Below are positions 34,478 through 44,570 of a stretch of 64,000 nucleotides of DNA, one piece after another. A program made the translations under genes and the position numbers. Every line of letters starts with the position of its first letter. Position 1 is the stretch's first letter. The notes under the pieces were generated by a model. That model did not search any database and was not told where the DNA came from. It saw only the letters and a list, made by a program, of their open reading frames with translations. Source of the stretch: an uncultured Alistipes sp. (lineage in GTDB: Bacteria > Bacteroidota > Bacteroidia > Bacteroidales > Rikenellaceae). The stretch spans positions 1 through 64,000 of the forward strand of contig UQDC01000007.1 in NCBI GenBank assembly GCA_900539755.1, written 5' to 3'.

Positions 34478-36970
34478 TTAAAGGTCGAGCTTGACCACTG
34501 TGATACCGGCTCCGCCGGACTCTTCGTGTTCATCTTTGACGCTCGAAACCAGATCAACCGTACGCAGATATTTGCGAATCTCCTCCTTGAGAGCTCCGGT
34601 GCCTTTGCCGTGAAGGATGCGTACCTCGTTAAATCCAAGCATGATGGCGTCGTCAATGAACTCTTGGGTTGCATCCAAGGCTTCAGAAACACGCATTCCC
34701 CGTACATCGATCTGCTGGCTGAAATTGATTCGCCGCTGGGCCGTGTCAAATGCCGCTGCTGGAACTCCAACCGGTTTCAAAGTGCGAGTAACCTTTTTGT
34801 ACTCCGAATTGGAGATCGCCTCTAACCGTTTCAGATCGATCGTCGTGCGGATCTGCCCAAATCCGACAATGGCCTTTTTGCCGCTCAACTCCAAAACTTC
34901 ACCGACAGCATCCTGTCCCTGAATTCGAACTTTGACGCCTGGTTCAATTGTCTTAGGTTTGATCTGATCCACTTTCGATTCGGTCTGTTGGGGTTGTGTG
35001 CCTTTGGCTTTACGCTCGGCACGACGCTGCTCCCGGGCGCGAAGCTGCTCGATCTTGCGATCGATCGCTGCGTCATCCACCGTGGTTTGCTCCAACGACT
35101 CCTTATACTCTTCAATCTTACGGCGGACAAAACGGGTCTTCTCCTTATTCGCCTGCGATTCGCGAATCACCCGAATCGTGTTTTCAATCTGACGATTGGC
35201 CTCCGAAGTGATCTGTTGGGCCTGAGCTTTGGCCTCCTTCAATAGACGGTTGCGTTCCGCCTTGATCGTCTCCAGTTCTGATTTGTATTTCTCGGCCAGC
35301 TCATCGACACGCTTTTCGGTCTGATGGATCTTGTCGCGTTTCTGCTCCCAATACCGACGATCACGGGCAATCTCACGCAACTGACGCTCCAGATTGATGT
35401 GATCCGTACCCGCCTTCTCCGAAGCGGAGCGGATAATCTCTTCCGGCAGACCGATTTTGCGAGCAATCTCGATGGCAAACGAACTACCCGGCTTGCCGGT
35501 CTCCAACCGAAAGAGCGGACGAATATTTTGTACGTCAAAGGTCATGGCCCCGTTTAGAATCCCTTTGGCGTTGCTTGCATAGTATTTGATGTTGGAGTAG
35601 TGTGTTGTAATGATCCCGAAACAGCCTTTAGCTTCGAGCTGTTCTAGGACGGCTTCGGCAATGGCCCCTCCGATAATCGGTTCGGTACCGGTTCCGAATT
35701 CGTCGATCAGGATCAACGAACGGTCGTTGGCATGGCGCAGGATATTCTTCATGTTGAGCAGATGCGAGCTGTACGTACTCAGATCGTTGTCGATCGATTG
35801 CTCATCCCCGATATCAATAAAAATGCTTTGGAAAATTCCCATCTCTGAGTTCTCCGAAGCCGAAATAAGCAAACCACACTGCAACATGTATTGCAGGAGT
35901 CCGATGGTTTTCAGGCAGACCGACTTTCCTCCGGCATTCGGACCGGAGATGACCAAAATGTGTTTTTCACGGGTTAAGGTCAGATCCAGTGGAACAACGC
36001 TTTTGTTCTCTTTGCGGAGAGTTTGGGCCAAAAGGGTATGGCGGGCATTTTTCAACAAGATGGAGCTCTGCTCTTCAATGATTGGCATTGTGCAGTCGTT
36101 GTCGAGTGCAAAGCGGGCCTTGGCCCGGATCAGATCCATGGTCGTCAGGTACTCTCCGGAGTGGGCAATGCCGGGCAGTTCGGGGCGCAACATGTCCGTA
36201 AAACGGACCAGTACCCGAACCACTTCACGCCGCTCCTCATACTCCAACTCTTTGAGTTCGTTATTGATTTCAACCACCTCGACCGGCTCAATATAGACTG
36301 TTTTGCCGGTAGCCGATTCATCGTGGACAAACCCTTTGATCTTGCGTTTGTTGGCAGCGTTGACCGGGATGACGGCCCGTCCTTCACGAATCGAGATCGA
36401 GGCGTCAGCATCGACCAATCCCGAGGCCTGAGCCTGCGACATGATCTGTTGCAGACGGCGGGAAATTTGGCCTTCACGTTCATGGATGGCCCGGCGGACT
36501 GCATATAATTCGGGGGAGGCGCTATCTTTGACTTTGCCGAAACGGTCGATGATCGAATCGATATGGTTAATGATGTCGGGAAAACCCTCCACGTCCCGAC
36601 ACAACTCCTTCAAACGGGGATATTTGGCTCCGCTTTCGCTGTCGAAAAAACGGACCAGTTCGTATGCAGCGGTCAAACCCTTGCGCAGAGTCAAAATTTC
36701 GGAGGTTTCGAGAAAGGTTCCGGTTACTTCGGCCTTTTTCAGAAACGGTGCAGTATCAACGTAGTTGTTTTCCGGAAAGTCGCTTTCGAGCATCAGGATA
36801 GTCCGCATTTCGAATGTCTCTTCGAGCAGGCGGACAATTTCATCGCGTGAGGTGCTGAAATGAAGCTCGGCGAGTTTGGCGCGAGCCCCGTCCGTGATAC
36901 ACAGTGCTGAAATCTGATTGCGGATACGGTCGAAACCTATTTTGGATTCAAAATTTTCGGGGTAGATCAT
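34478..36970 (-). CDS. mutS2: MutS2 family ATPase/endonuclease
   Basis: 830 residues. The MutS core has the clamp region (residues about 1-300), Walker A SGPNAGGKSVCLKTIG near 345, LILIDEFGTGTEPIIGGAIA (Walker B) and the C-loop region FGIITTHYSNIKYYA. A long coiled coil (residues about 510-660, rich in Glu, Lys and Arg) is followed by a KOW-like segment, and the C-terminal Smr nuclease domain has IDVRGMRVSEALDATQEFID, then RILHGKGTGALKEEIRKYL. MutS2 acts on branched DNA or on collided ribosomes; it lacks the mismatch-binding domain of MutS. Follows the MCE gene by 69 bases. Confidence 0.95.
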   Translation of the reverse strand: MIYPENFESKIGFDRIRNQISALCITDGARAKLAELHFSTSRDEIVRLLEETFEMRTILMLESDFPENNYVDTAPFLKKAEVTGTFLETSEILTLRKGLTAAYELVRFFDSESGAKYPRLKELCRDVEGFPDIINHIDSIIDRFGKVKDSASPELYAVRRAIHEREGQISRRLQQIMSQAQASGLVDADASISIREGRAVIPVNAANKRKIKGFVHDESATGKTVYIEPVEVVEINNELKELEYEERREVVRVLVRFTDMLRPELPGIAHSGEYLTTMDLIRAKARFALDNDCTMPIIEEQSSILLKNARHTLLAQTLRKENKSVVPLDLTLTREKHILVISGPNAGGKSVCLKTIGLLQYMLQCGLLISASENSEMGIFQSIFIDIGDEQSIDNDLSTYSSHLLNMKNILRHANDRSLILIDEFGTGTEPIIGGAIAEAVLEQLEAKGCFGIITTHYSNIKYYASNAKGILNGAMTFDVQNIRPLFRLETGKPGSSFAIEIARKIGLPEEIIRSASEKAGTDHINLERQLREIARDRRYWEQKRDKIHQTEKRVDELAEKYKSELETIKAERNRLLKEAKAQAQQITSEANRQIENTIRVIRESQANKEKTRFVRRKIEEYKESLEQTTVDDAAIDRKIEQLRAREQRRAERKAKGTQPQQTESKVDQIKPKTIEPGVKVRIQGQDAVGEVLELSGKKAIVGFGQIRTTIDLKRLEAISNSEYKKVTRTLKPVGVPAAAFDTAQRRINFSQQIDVRGMRVSEALDATQEFIDDAIMLGFNEVRILHGKGTGALKEEIRKYLRTVDLVSSVKDEHEESGGAGITVVKLDL

Positions 36971-37039
36971 CTCCTTTTATATAAGTAAAGCGCGCTTCGG
37001 AGGTGCCGTGCGCGCCGGATCGGTGTGGAACAATCCGCA

Positions 37040-37993
37040 CTATTCGCGGTTGCGTCCTCCTCCGAATACCGATATGTTGATGTAACGTTTGGGGTTAGCC
37101 TTGATGTCGTGGAGCAGGGCTGAGAGGTTGGCCGAGGCATCCACTAATGAGTCGTACAGCGCTTGATCGTTAACAAACTTGCCGATCGTTCCCTCGCCGC
37201 TGTTGACCTTGTTCAGCGTTGCATTGAGCTGGTCGAGAGTCTGGGTCATCTCGGCAATGGCGGTCGGGAATTTCGATTGGCTTAACGAGTCGGAGAAGCG
37301 ATCAACGTTGGTCAGAATATTGTCGATCTGTCCCTCTTTATCCTTCAGCATTTGAGACAGAGAATTGAGGTTGGCAATAATGTTGCGCAACGAGCCTTTC
37401 TCTTCGGTCATCACCTCATTGAGATTGCCGGTGATGGAGGCCATGTTGTTGACTGTGGCGTTAAGCCCAGCACGATTATCTGCCAAAATTGCATTAAGGT
37501 TATCGAGCGTAACGGTCAATCGTGAAATGACATCATTGGCCCGTTGTTTGATAAACTCGAATTCGCTGCCGGCTGTCTCCAAAAAATCTTTGTTGATCTC
37601 AGAGTAGAGTGTATCGCCCGGCTGCAACATCTCTGGTGAAGAGCCCAATACGATCTCAATGGCCTTTCCGCCCATGATGCCGTCGCTGTAAATCAATGCT
37701 TTTGAATCTTTCGGGATAGGGTATTTCGATTTTACCGCGAAGGTTACCACAACATTCTGTGATTTCGATGGATCATAGCTCATACTGCTGACCGTACCGA
37801 CCTTAAATCCTTTGATAACGATGGAAGCAGAGGGCTGCAAGCCATTCACCTGATCATAGACGGCGTAGTACTCGTTATCTGAGGCGAAAAGGTCTTTGCT
37901 TTTCAGGAAGTTGATTCCCCAGTAGAGGAGAGCGAGCATGGCTACTCCAAAAAAGCCTATTTTGAATTCGCGGCTGAATTTCAGTTTTTTCAT
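37040..37993 (-). CDS. MlaD family (MCE-domain) lipid-transport protein
   Basis: 317 residues. One N-terminal membrane helix (FFGVAMLALLYWGINFL) and then the MCE domain: YAVYDQVNGLQPSASIVIKGFKVGTVSSM near residues 40-75. The following 200 residues form an amphipathic helical region with short repeats (LNAILADNRAGLNATVNNMASI and similar), which pack into the tunnel-forming part of MlaD-like proteins. It binds phospholipid for transport between the membranes; no MlaE/MlaF genes are present in the window. Between the amidase gene (162-base gap upstream) and mutS2. Confidence 0.92.
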   Translation of the reverse strand: MKKLKFSREFKIGFFGVAMLALLYWGINFLKSKDLFASDNEYYAVYDQVNGLQPSASIVIKGFKVGTVSSMSYDPSKSQNVVVTFAVKSKYPIPKDSKALIYSDGIMGGKAIEIVLGSSPEMLQPGDTLYSEINKDFLETAGSEFEFIKQRANDVISRLTVTLDNLNAILADNRAGLNATVNNMASITGNLNEVMTEEKGSLRNIIANLNSLSQMLKDKEGQIDNILTNVDRFSDSLSQSKFPTAIAEMTQTLDQLNATLNKVNSGEGTIGKFVNDQALYDSLVDASANLSALLHDIKANPKRYINISVFGGGRNRE

Positions 37994-38155
37994 CTGTGTA
38001 GTCTCTTGTCGTTAGTACGCTGTTGAAGTCGAATCGTGTTGCTTCAACAATTTGAGCGACTTTGTGTTGTCCGTTTTTGATGTGTCGTGCATCACCGGTT
38101 AGGATATCAATCTTTCGTGTTGTGTCGTTCAATCAGATTGACATCATCACCTTGG

Positions 38156-39349
38156 TTACTCCATTTTACGTGCTTCGGAAACCGTGATGCGTTTCCCGTT
38201 GCAGAAAGGAACCATAAAGGCATCTTTGAATTGAGCCCGAACCTTCCTCTGCAAAGATAACGCTTCTTGGTAAGTTGGCACGCATCCGACATAATATTTA
38301 TATACTCCGCCAACAATCATTTCGGTAACTTCACCCCGGTAAGGCCCGAAACGTGATGAGTTTTTAGGTACTTTACGATCCGAAGTCATCACTTGAATCC
38401 GGTATTCAACTTTGCCTTTGGACGTATTGGCTGATGTATTCTTGCTGTCTTGGGAACGTGAGACCGATGAGTTATCGTTGCCTGCAGGGTCATCGTTACG
38501 ATCCATCTCCCGATCTTCGGCAGCAGAGAGATTGTTCAGCGTTTGCCAGGAGGTTTGCCCCTCTGATTTGGCTTTGTATTCACTGAAAGCGTTGAACAAA
38601 GAGCGCGCCAATTTTTCTTGTCCGCTGCGGGTAATGAGCATTTGGCGATCTGCCGTATTGGAAATGAACCCCAGTTCAGTCAAGATACTGGGCATAGCTG
38701 CGTTCCAAAGGACAAGAAATCCAGCCTGTTTAACGCCCCGATTCCCCATCGTCGTGTGTTTTACATACTGTTTTTGAATCATATTTGCCAAAGTCAGGCT
38801 TTGGCTTTGATACGAATATTGCATCAAAGAAAAGATGATGAATGATTCCGAAGAGCCCGGAACATAACCCTGGTATTTGGCTGAGTAATCATCCTCGAGG
38901 GTGATGACGTCGTTCTCCTTCATGGCAATGTCGAGGTTCTTGCCCGCTTTGTCCACACCCATTACAAAAGTTTCGGTTCCAGCAGCCGCTGAACTTTGGG
39001 CGGCATTGACATGAATGGAAAAAAACAGATCGGCACCGGCTTTGTTGGCAATGTTACCTCGATCGTACAATGGAATAAACACATCGGTCTTGCGGGTGTA
39101 GATCACCTCCACATCGGGGAAGTTCTCTTTGATCAGTTCTCCGAGTCGAAGGCCGACTTGCAACACAATATCTTTCTCTTTGTATTGTTTATATGAACAT
39201 CCGGGGTCTTTGCCTCCATGTCCGGGATCGATGACGATTTTGCGAATGCCGACGCGGGTTGCCATCTGTGCGAATGATAGATTGGAATACAACAAGGTGC
39301 CCAAAAAAAGAAGCGGAAGCACCCAAAGACGGCGTTTTGTTACTTTCAT
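38156..39349 (-). CDS. N-acetylmuramoyl-L-alanine amidase (Amidase_3) with SPOR-like tail
   Basis: 397 residues with a signal peptide (LLFLGTLLYSNLSFAQ). Catalytic zinc domain: VIDPGHGGKDPGC, then the Glu in KEKDIVLQVGLRL, SIHVNAAQSSAAAGTETFV with zinc His, and SILTELGFISN with the catalytic Glu. A linker rich in Ser/Asn follows (residues about 270-310), and the last 85 residues (YRIQVMTSDRKVPKNSSRF to MVPFCNGKR) are SPOR-like and would bind denuded glycan at the division site. Cleaves the bond between MurNAc and the stem peptide. First gene of an amidase-MCE-mutS2 run; divergent from lptD. Confidence 0.93.
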   Translation of the reverse strand: MKVTKRRLWVLPLLFLGTLLYSNLSFAQMATRVGIRKIVIDPGHGGKDPGCSYKQYKEKDIVLQVGLRLGELIKENFPDVEVIYTRKTDVFIPLYDRGNIANKAGADLFFSIHVNAAQSSAAAGTETFVMGVDKAGKNLDIAMKENDVITLEDDYSAKYQGYVPGSSESFIIFSLMQYSYQSQSLTLANMIQKQYVKHTTMGNRGVKQAGFLVLWNAAMPSILTELGFISNTADRQMLITRSGQEKLARSLFNAFSEYKAKSEGQTSWQTLNNLSAAEDREMDRNDDPAGNDNSSVSRSQDSKNTSANTSKGKVEYRIQVMTSDRKVPKNSSRFGPYRGEVTEMIVGGVYKYYVGCVPTYQEALSLQRKVRAQFKDAFMVPFCNGKRITVSEARKME

Positions 39350-39385
39350 TGCGTCGAACGTTAGGGAACTCTGTTTTTTTTTACC

Positions 39386-39393
39386 TATTTTTG
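39386..39393 (+). promoter_or_regulatory. -7 element of lptD (TATTTTTG)
   Basis: TATTTTTG is a full -7 match 58 bases before the TTG at 39451. A TTA near 39361-39363 is the best -33. It puts transcription start near 39400, so any LptD start before that cannot be used. Confidence 0.6.
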
Positions 39394-39450
39394 CCCTGGA
39401 AAAGTGATTACTCCCCGCGGGTCAGTGCAAAATTAAATATTTGTAGGGAA

Positions 39451-42297
39451 TTGCGCATAAAAAAAACGAAATATATCATTTCCGCTTTTTTGGTCATGGC
39501 GATGGTTTCGCAGACCGTATTCAGTCGTTCCGGTGGGGTTGAACATCCGGAAATGAGTGCGTACCCGCAATCACCGGTGAGGGAGCAGCCTGCAGTCAAA
39601 TCTGATACTGCATCGAAATCTCTCCCAAAACCTCTTATTCTCGATTCACTGACTCTCGATTCTTTGGTACGAGCCGACAGTATCCGGCGTCGTGATAGTT
39701 TGTTGCGGGCCGATACCCTGCGTCGTGTGGCAGAAGCTCTGCAGAGTGATACCCTGTTGCGTCCTGCTGCGGACTCAGTGCCGATTTACCGCAAACCCTT
39801 TTTGGATGATGTGATCAACGGTGAGAATGAGGATTCACTGGTGTATCAGGTGCAAAAAAAGGTGGTTTACATTTACGAAAAAGGAGATGTCAAGTACCAG
39901 AAAATGAACCTGAAGGCAGACTTCATGCGGATCGATATGGATCATAAGGAGATCTATGCTTATGGACGTCCCGATACGGTGGAGTTGGAGGAACCGACCG
40001 AGGAGGGAGATACTGTGAAGATTGTCAATACTCGCCCGGAGTTTATCGATGAGGGGGCCTCTTATACGATGGATACGATTACTTACAATCTTGATTCCAA
40101 GAAGGCACGTATCAAGGGAGTGGCTACTCAAGAGGGGGAGGGTTATATTCAGGGTGTACGTGTCAAGAAGATGCCCGATAATACGATCAACATTGCCAAC
40201 GGACGTTATACGACATGCGATGCGGAGAATCCCCACTTTTATATGGCGATGACCAAGTCGAAAACGATTCCAGGGAAGAAATCCGTTTTCGGACCCACCT
40301 ATTTGGTGATGGAGGATGTGCCGATCTATTTCCTCGGTTTGCCGTTCGGTTTCTTCCCGATATCCAATACCCGCAAATCAGGCTTTTTGATCCCGTCGTA
40401 CGGTGAGGAGACTGTCAAAGGTTTCTTCTTGCGCGATGGCGGTTACTATTTTACGATTAAGGATTATGCCGATGTGGCGGTTACGGGTGGTTTCTACACT
40501 ATGGGTTCCTGGGAGGCCGATGTTGCGTCACGTTATGTGAAACGATACAAATATCGTGGTTCATTCGATATTAACTTCTCAAAAGACATTATCGGAGAGA
40601 AGGGAGATGCCGATTATATCAATCAGAATAACTTCCGGGTAACCTGGTCGCATCAGCAGGATCCGAAGTTCAAGCCCAATTCAACCTTTTCGGCCAGTGT
40701 GAACTTCTCCACCAGTGGATACAACAAGTATGCAGCTCAGAATATGAACGACTATTTGAGTAGTCAAACCAACTCAAGTATCTCTTATTCGCATACCTGG
40801 TCCAAGGTTTCGTTATCGATGAACCTTCAGCACTCGCAAAACTCTCGGGATTCATCGGTACAGCTCTCTTTCCCGAACATTGTGTTGAATGTATCACGTA
40901 TTAACCCTTTCCAACGCAAGAATCCGGTCGGAAAGCAACGTTGGTACGAGAAAATATCATTGCAATATACTGGTACCTTTGGCAACACAGTAAGTACCAA
41001 GGAGAAGGATCTTTTTACGGAAAAGATGTTTAAAGGGATGCGTTCCGGTATCAACCATCAGATTCCGATTCAAACATCGTTTAATCTGCTGAAATACATC
41101 AATATCAACCCATCGATTAATTATCAGGAACGATGGTATTTTCAGAAGATAGAGAAGGAGTGGGATCCGGTGGCCAAACAGGTGGTGGATAGCGATACGA
41201 CCTGGGGCTTTTATCGATTGTACAATTACAGTATGTCTGTAGCTGCAACTACCAAAATATACGGTACCTATCTGTTTAAGAAAAAGGATGGTTTGATTCG
41301 GGCTATCCGTCACATGATTACACCGTCAATCAGTTTTAGTTATACTCCGGATTTTGGTAAAAACGGTTATGGCTATTATAAACAAGTGCAGAGCGATACG
41401 ACAGGCCATATCATGACCTATTCACCGTTCCAAAATGGGTTGTACGGTATCCCGAGCTCCGGTCCCAATATGTCTATGAGTTTTGGTATCTCACAAACTT
41501 TGGAGGCAAAAGTGCGTGATCGGCGAGACACGTCAGGAGTCAGAAAAATCAAATTGATTGATAATTTCAGCATCAATTCCTCCTATAATTTCTTGGCCGA
41601 CTCGTTGAATTTGGCTCCGTTCTCTTTGAGCTTGCGTACGACATTGACCAAAAATGTCGCTTTGAATGTGTCGGCAACACTTGATCCGTATCAGGTCGAT
41701 CCGGTATCTGGAAACCGTATCAATCGTTTCATGATCAAAAAGGGCTCTTTGGCTCGATTGACCAGTGTGCAAACTTCGTTTGGTTACTCGTTCAACTCAG
41801 GGAAATCGAGCAGCAGTGGTCAACCTGCCATGAACGATATTAATAGTGGAATGAATGTTCCTGTGGAAAATGCCGACATGTTCGCTCAACCTGGATTCAC
41901 GGAGTTGGATCCCAATACACGACGTATGATGATGGCGTCACGGTATTATGATTTCAGTATTCCGTGGAATTTGGGTCTTAATTATAGTTTCAGCTATACC
42001 AATACCGGTAACCGGAAAAGTGTGGTACAGACGCTCGGTTTCAACGGTAGTTTGAATTTGACGCCGAAGTGGGGTGTGACGTTCAATGGCGGTTATGACT
42101 TTGTGGCAAATAAGTTAACTCCGGGTACTGTGACGTTGACCCGTGATCTGCACTGTTGGCAGATGAGTTTCATGTGGGTGCCGATCGGCTTCCGCAAGAG
42201 CTGGAGTTTTACGATTGGAGTCAAGGCTGCAACGCTGCGTGACTTGAAGTATGACCGTCGTAACAGCTTCTACGACAATCTTTACGATCAGTATTAA
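39451..42297 (+). CDS. lptD: LPS assembly outer-membrane protein LptD
   Basis: 948 residues with start TTG 39451. The signal peptide follows (RIKKTKYIISAFLVMAMVSQTVFS); there is no ATG in front of it and the promoter at 39386 rules out the longer frame from 39259. A Ser/Asp-rich linker (residues 40-120) is followed by the OstA-like domain (VVYIYEKGDVKYQKMNLKADFMRIDM, INIANGRYTTCDAENPHFYM), then KSVFGPTYLVMEDVPIYFLGLPFGFFP, and then the large barrel (FSASVNFSTSGYNKY, SLSMNLQHSQN) to the end. It inserts LPS into the outer leaflet. The M3 peptidase gene starts 10 bases after the stop. Confidence 0.92.
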   Translation: MRIKKTKYIISAFLVMAMVSQTVFSRSGGVEHPEMSAYPQSPVREQPAVKSDTASKSLPKPLILDSLTLDSLVRADSIRRRDSLLRADTLRRVAEALQSDTLLRPAADSVPIYRKPFLDDVINGENEDSLVYQVQKKVVYIYEKGDVKYQKMNLKADFMRIDMDHKEIYAYGRPDTVELEEPTEEGDTVKIVNTRPEFIDEGASYTMDTITYNLDSKKARIKGVATQEGEGYIQGVRVKKMPDNTINIANGRYTTCDAENPHFYMAMTKSKTIPGKKSVFGPTYLVMEDVPIYFLGLPFGFFPISNTRKSGFLIPSYGEETVKGFFLRDGGYYFTIKDYADVAVTGGFYTMGSWEADVASRYVKRYKYRGSFDINFSKDIIGEKGDADYINQNNFRVTWSHQQDPKFKPNSTFSASVNFSTSGYNKYAAQNMNDYLSSQTNSSISYSHTWSKVSLSMNLQHSQNSRDSSVQLSFPNIVLNVSRINPFQRKNPVGKQRWYEKISLQYTGTFGNTVSTKEKDLFTEKMFKGMRSGINHQIPIQTSFNLLKYININPSINYQERWYFQKIEKEWDPVAKQVVDSDTTWGFYRLYNYSMSVAATTKIYGTYLFKKKDGLIRAIRHMITPSISFSYTPDFGKNGYGYYKQVQSDTTGHIMTYSPFQNGLYGIPSSGPNMSMSFGISQTLEAKVRDRRDTSGVRKIKLIDNFSINSSYNFLADSLNLAPFSLSLRTTLTKNVALNVSATLDPYQVDPVSGNRINRFMIKKGSLARLTSVQTSFGYSFNSGKSSSSGQPAMNDINSGMNVPVENADMFAQPGFTELDPNTRRMMMASRYYDFSIPWNLGLNYSFSYTNTGNRKSVVQTLGFNGSLNLTPKWGVTFNGGYDFVANKLTPGTVTLTRDLHCWQMSFMWVPIGFRKSWSFTIGVKAATLRDLKYDRRNSFYDNLYDQY

Positions 42298-42307
42298 AAT
42301 TTTAATC

Positions 42308-44419
42308 ATGTCAGATAACTCATTGAATGTTGCCCAATCTTCTGGTGCAGCTTCTGTTGATATGCAAACAACAACAACGGAGATCAATCCGTTACTTGAA
42401 TCGTGGCCAGGTCCGCATGCGACACCGGCTTTTGATCGGATTCATAATGAACATTACATGCCGGCTTTTCAGCAGGCTTTGGCCGAAGCCCGGGCAGAGG
42501 TAGAGGCCATTGTCGCCAATACGGATGAACCGACATTTGCCAACACCATTGAGGCGTTGGAGTTCAGTGGCAGACGACTTGATGATCTATGCAATCTGTT
42601 TTTTAATCTCAATGAGGCCTGCACCGATGATGAGATGCAACGTATCGCTTTGGAAGTTTCGCCGTTGTTGACAGCCTTCAGTAATGATGTAAGTCTTAAT
42701 CCGGCACTGTTCGATCGGGTCCGCAAAGTGTATGAAAAACGGGCCGATTTGACCTTGACCACAGAGCAGAGTCGTCTGTTGGAGAAGAGTTACAAAGGTT
42801 TTGTGCGGGGTGGAGCGGCTCTTGCCGATGCGGATAAGGAGCGTTTCCGGGAGCTGACGACCGAATTGGGCCAGTTGAGTCTGCAATTTAACCAGCATGT
42901 CTTGGCGGCAACCAATGCCTTTACGCTGCATCTGACCGATCCCGCGCAAGTGAGTGAATTGCCGGAGTCGGTTCGTGAGGGGGCCGCAACCGAAGCTCAT
43001 GAACGAGGCTTAGAGGGATGGGTCATTACATTACAGGCTCCGAGCATGGTTCCGTTTATGACCTATTCGTCGAACCGAGAACTCAAAGAGCAGTTGTGGC
43101 GTCGTTATAACAGCCGTTGCTACGGCGATGAGCAGGACAATCGTGAAATTGTCAAACGGATTGTCGCTTTGAGGTTGGAGGTGGCCCGGCTGTTGGGTTA
43201 TGAGACCTATGCCGCTTATGTGCTCGAGGAGCGTATGGCGGGCACACAACAACGTGTGCAGCAGTTTTTGAGCGAACTGCTCGATCGGGCCATTGAACCG
43301 GCCCGAAACGAGGTGAAGGAGGTGGCCGATTTTGCTCGCAGCGAAGGGGCTGATTACGAGTTGATGCCTTGGGATTATGCCTACTGGCAGGAAAAACTCA
43401 AACAGGCACGTTACACCTTCGATGAAGAGATGTTGAAGCCCTACTTCCGCCTGGAAAATGTGCAACGTGGAGTTTTTTTGTTGGCTGAAAAGTTGTACGG
43501 GTTGACTTTCCGTGAAAATAGTGATATTCCGGTTTATCATCCGGACGTGAAGGCTTTCGAGGTATGTGATGGTGACGGAACCTTCCTGGCGGTGCTCTAT
43601 ATGGACTATTTCCCGCGTGCCTCGAAACGGGGTGGCGCCTGGATGACTGAATTCCGTCCGCAATACATTGAAAAAGGACATGAGGTGCGTCCGCTGATTT
43701 CGGTCGTATGCAATTTTACGAAACCGACCCGGGAACAGCCCTCGTTGCTCACCTTTGATGAGGTAACCACGCTGTTGCATGAGTTTGGCCACGCGCTGCA
43801 CGGAATGATGGCGAAGGGAACCTATCCGAGCCTGACCGGGACCAGCGTGTACCGCGATTTTGTTGAACTGCCTTCACAGATCATGGAGAATTGGGCGACC
43901 GAAAAAGAGTATCTCGATCTGTGGGCCATACATTACCAAACCGGTGAAAAGATCCCGGCCGAATTGGTACAAAAGGTGATCGATGCAAAGAATTATCAGG
44001 CTGCCTATCGGCACATTCGTCAGGTGTCGTTTGGATTGATCGATATGGCTTGGTATACGGTGACCGCTCCGGTTACGGAGGATGTGGCCCGTTTTGAGCA
44101 GCAGGCGGCTGAAAAGACCCAACTGTTGCCCCGTGTTGAAGGACAGTGCATGTCCACGGCGTTCGGCCATATTTTTGCAGGTGGGTACGCTGCGGGATAT
44201 TACGGCTACAAATGGGCAGAGGTGCTCGATGCGGATGCCTTTTCGTTGTTCCACGAACGGGGGATTTTCAATCGTGAAGTGGCCTCATCTTTCCGGCATG
44301 ATCTGCTGGAAAAGGGCGGTTCAGAGGATCCGATGACCCTCTATGTCCGTTTCCGGGGACACGAACCCGACAGCCAAGCGCTTTTCGAGCGAATGGGCAT
44401 CTCGATTCAGCATAAATAA
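42308..44419 (+). CDS. M3 family metallopeptidase (oligopeptidase / peptidyl-dipeptidase type)
   Basis: 703 residues, normal for the family. The zinc motif LLHEFGHALHGM holds His491, Glu492 and His495; GTSVYRDFVELPSQIMENWA follows with the third ligand, and GHIFAGGYAAGYYGYKWAEVLDAD near the C-terminus is a conserved M3 segment. N-terminal half is helical. No signal peptide, so it works in the cytoplasm (Dcp/OpdA-like peptide recycling). I start at ATG 42308, 10 bases after the lptD stop, rather than the longer frame from 42251, which overlaps lptD. Confidence 0.93.
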   Translation: MSDNSLNVAQSSGAASVDMQTTTTEINPLLESWPGPHATPAFDRIHNEHYMPAFQQALAEARAEVEAIVANTDEPTFANTIEALEFSGRRLDDLCNLFFNLNEACTDDEMQRIALEVSPLLTAFSNDVSLNPALFDRVRKVYEKRADLTLTTEQSRLLEKSYKGFVRGGAALADADKERFRELTTELGQLSLQFNQHVLAATNAFTLHLTDPAQVSELPESVREGAATEAHERGLEGWVITLQAPSMVPFMTYSSNRELKEQLWRRYNSRCYGDEQDNREIVKRIVALRLEVARLLGYETYAAYVLEERMAGTQQRVQQFLSELLDRAIEPARNEVKEVADFARSEGADYELMPWDYAYWQEKLKQARYTFDEEMLKPYFRLENVQRGVFLLAEKLYGLTFRENSDIPVYHPDVKAFEVCDGDGTFLAVLYMDYFPRASKRGGAWMTEFRPQYIEKGHEVRPLISVVCNFTKPTREQPSLLTFDEVTTLLHEFGHALHGMMAKGTYPSLTGTSVYRDFVELPSQIMENWATEKEYLDLWAIHYQTGEKIPAELVQKVIDAKNYQAAYRHIRQVSFGLIDMAWYTVTAPVTEDVARFEQQAAEKTQLLPRVEGQCMSTAFGHIFAGGYAAGYYGYKWAEVLDADAFSLFHERGIFNREVASSFRHDLLEKGGSEDPMTLYVRFRGHEPDSQALFERMGISIQHK

Positions 44420-44491
44420 TAAGATGTAAATAAACGAGGTCTGCTTGTATCTTGAAACACGGAGGCGTGTTTAAGGTGACGAGCGCAACAG

Positions 44492-44534
44492 AACGTTGGT
44501 AATTTCCCGTGTCGTATGGGAAATTGCTAACGTT
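44492..44534. terminator. Strong hairpin between the M3 peptidase and umuC genes
   Basis: An 8-base stem AATTTCCC / GGGAAATT and an outer AACGTT / AACGTT stem separated by a 3x3 internal loop; symmetric, with TTGTTGTG on the plus side. It ends at least one of the convergent genes. A smaller hairpin AAACACG / CGTGTTT lies at 44455-44472. Confidence 0.7.
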
Positions 44535-44570
44535 TTGTTGTGTAAAGAGGCGTGCTGAGTGGTAAAATTT

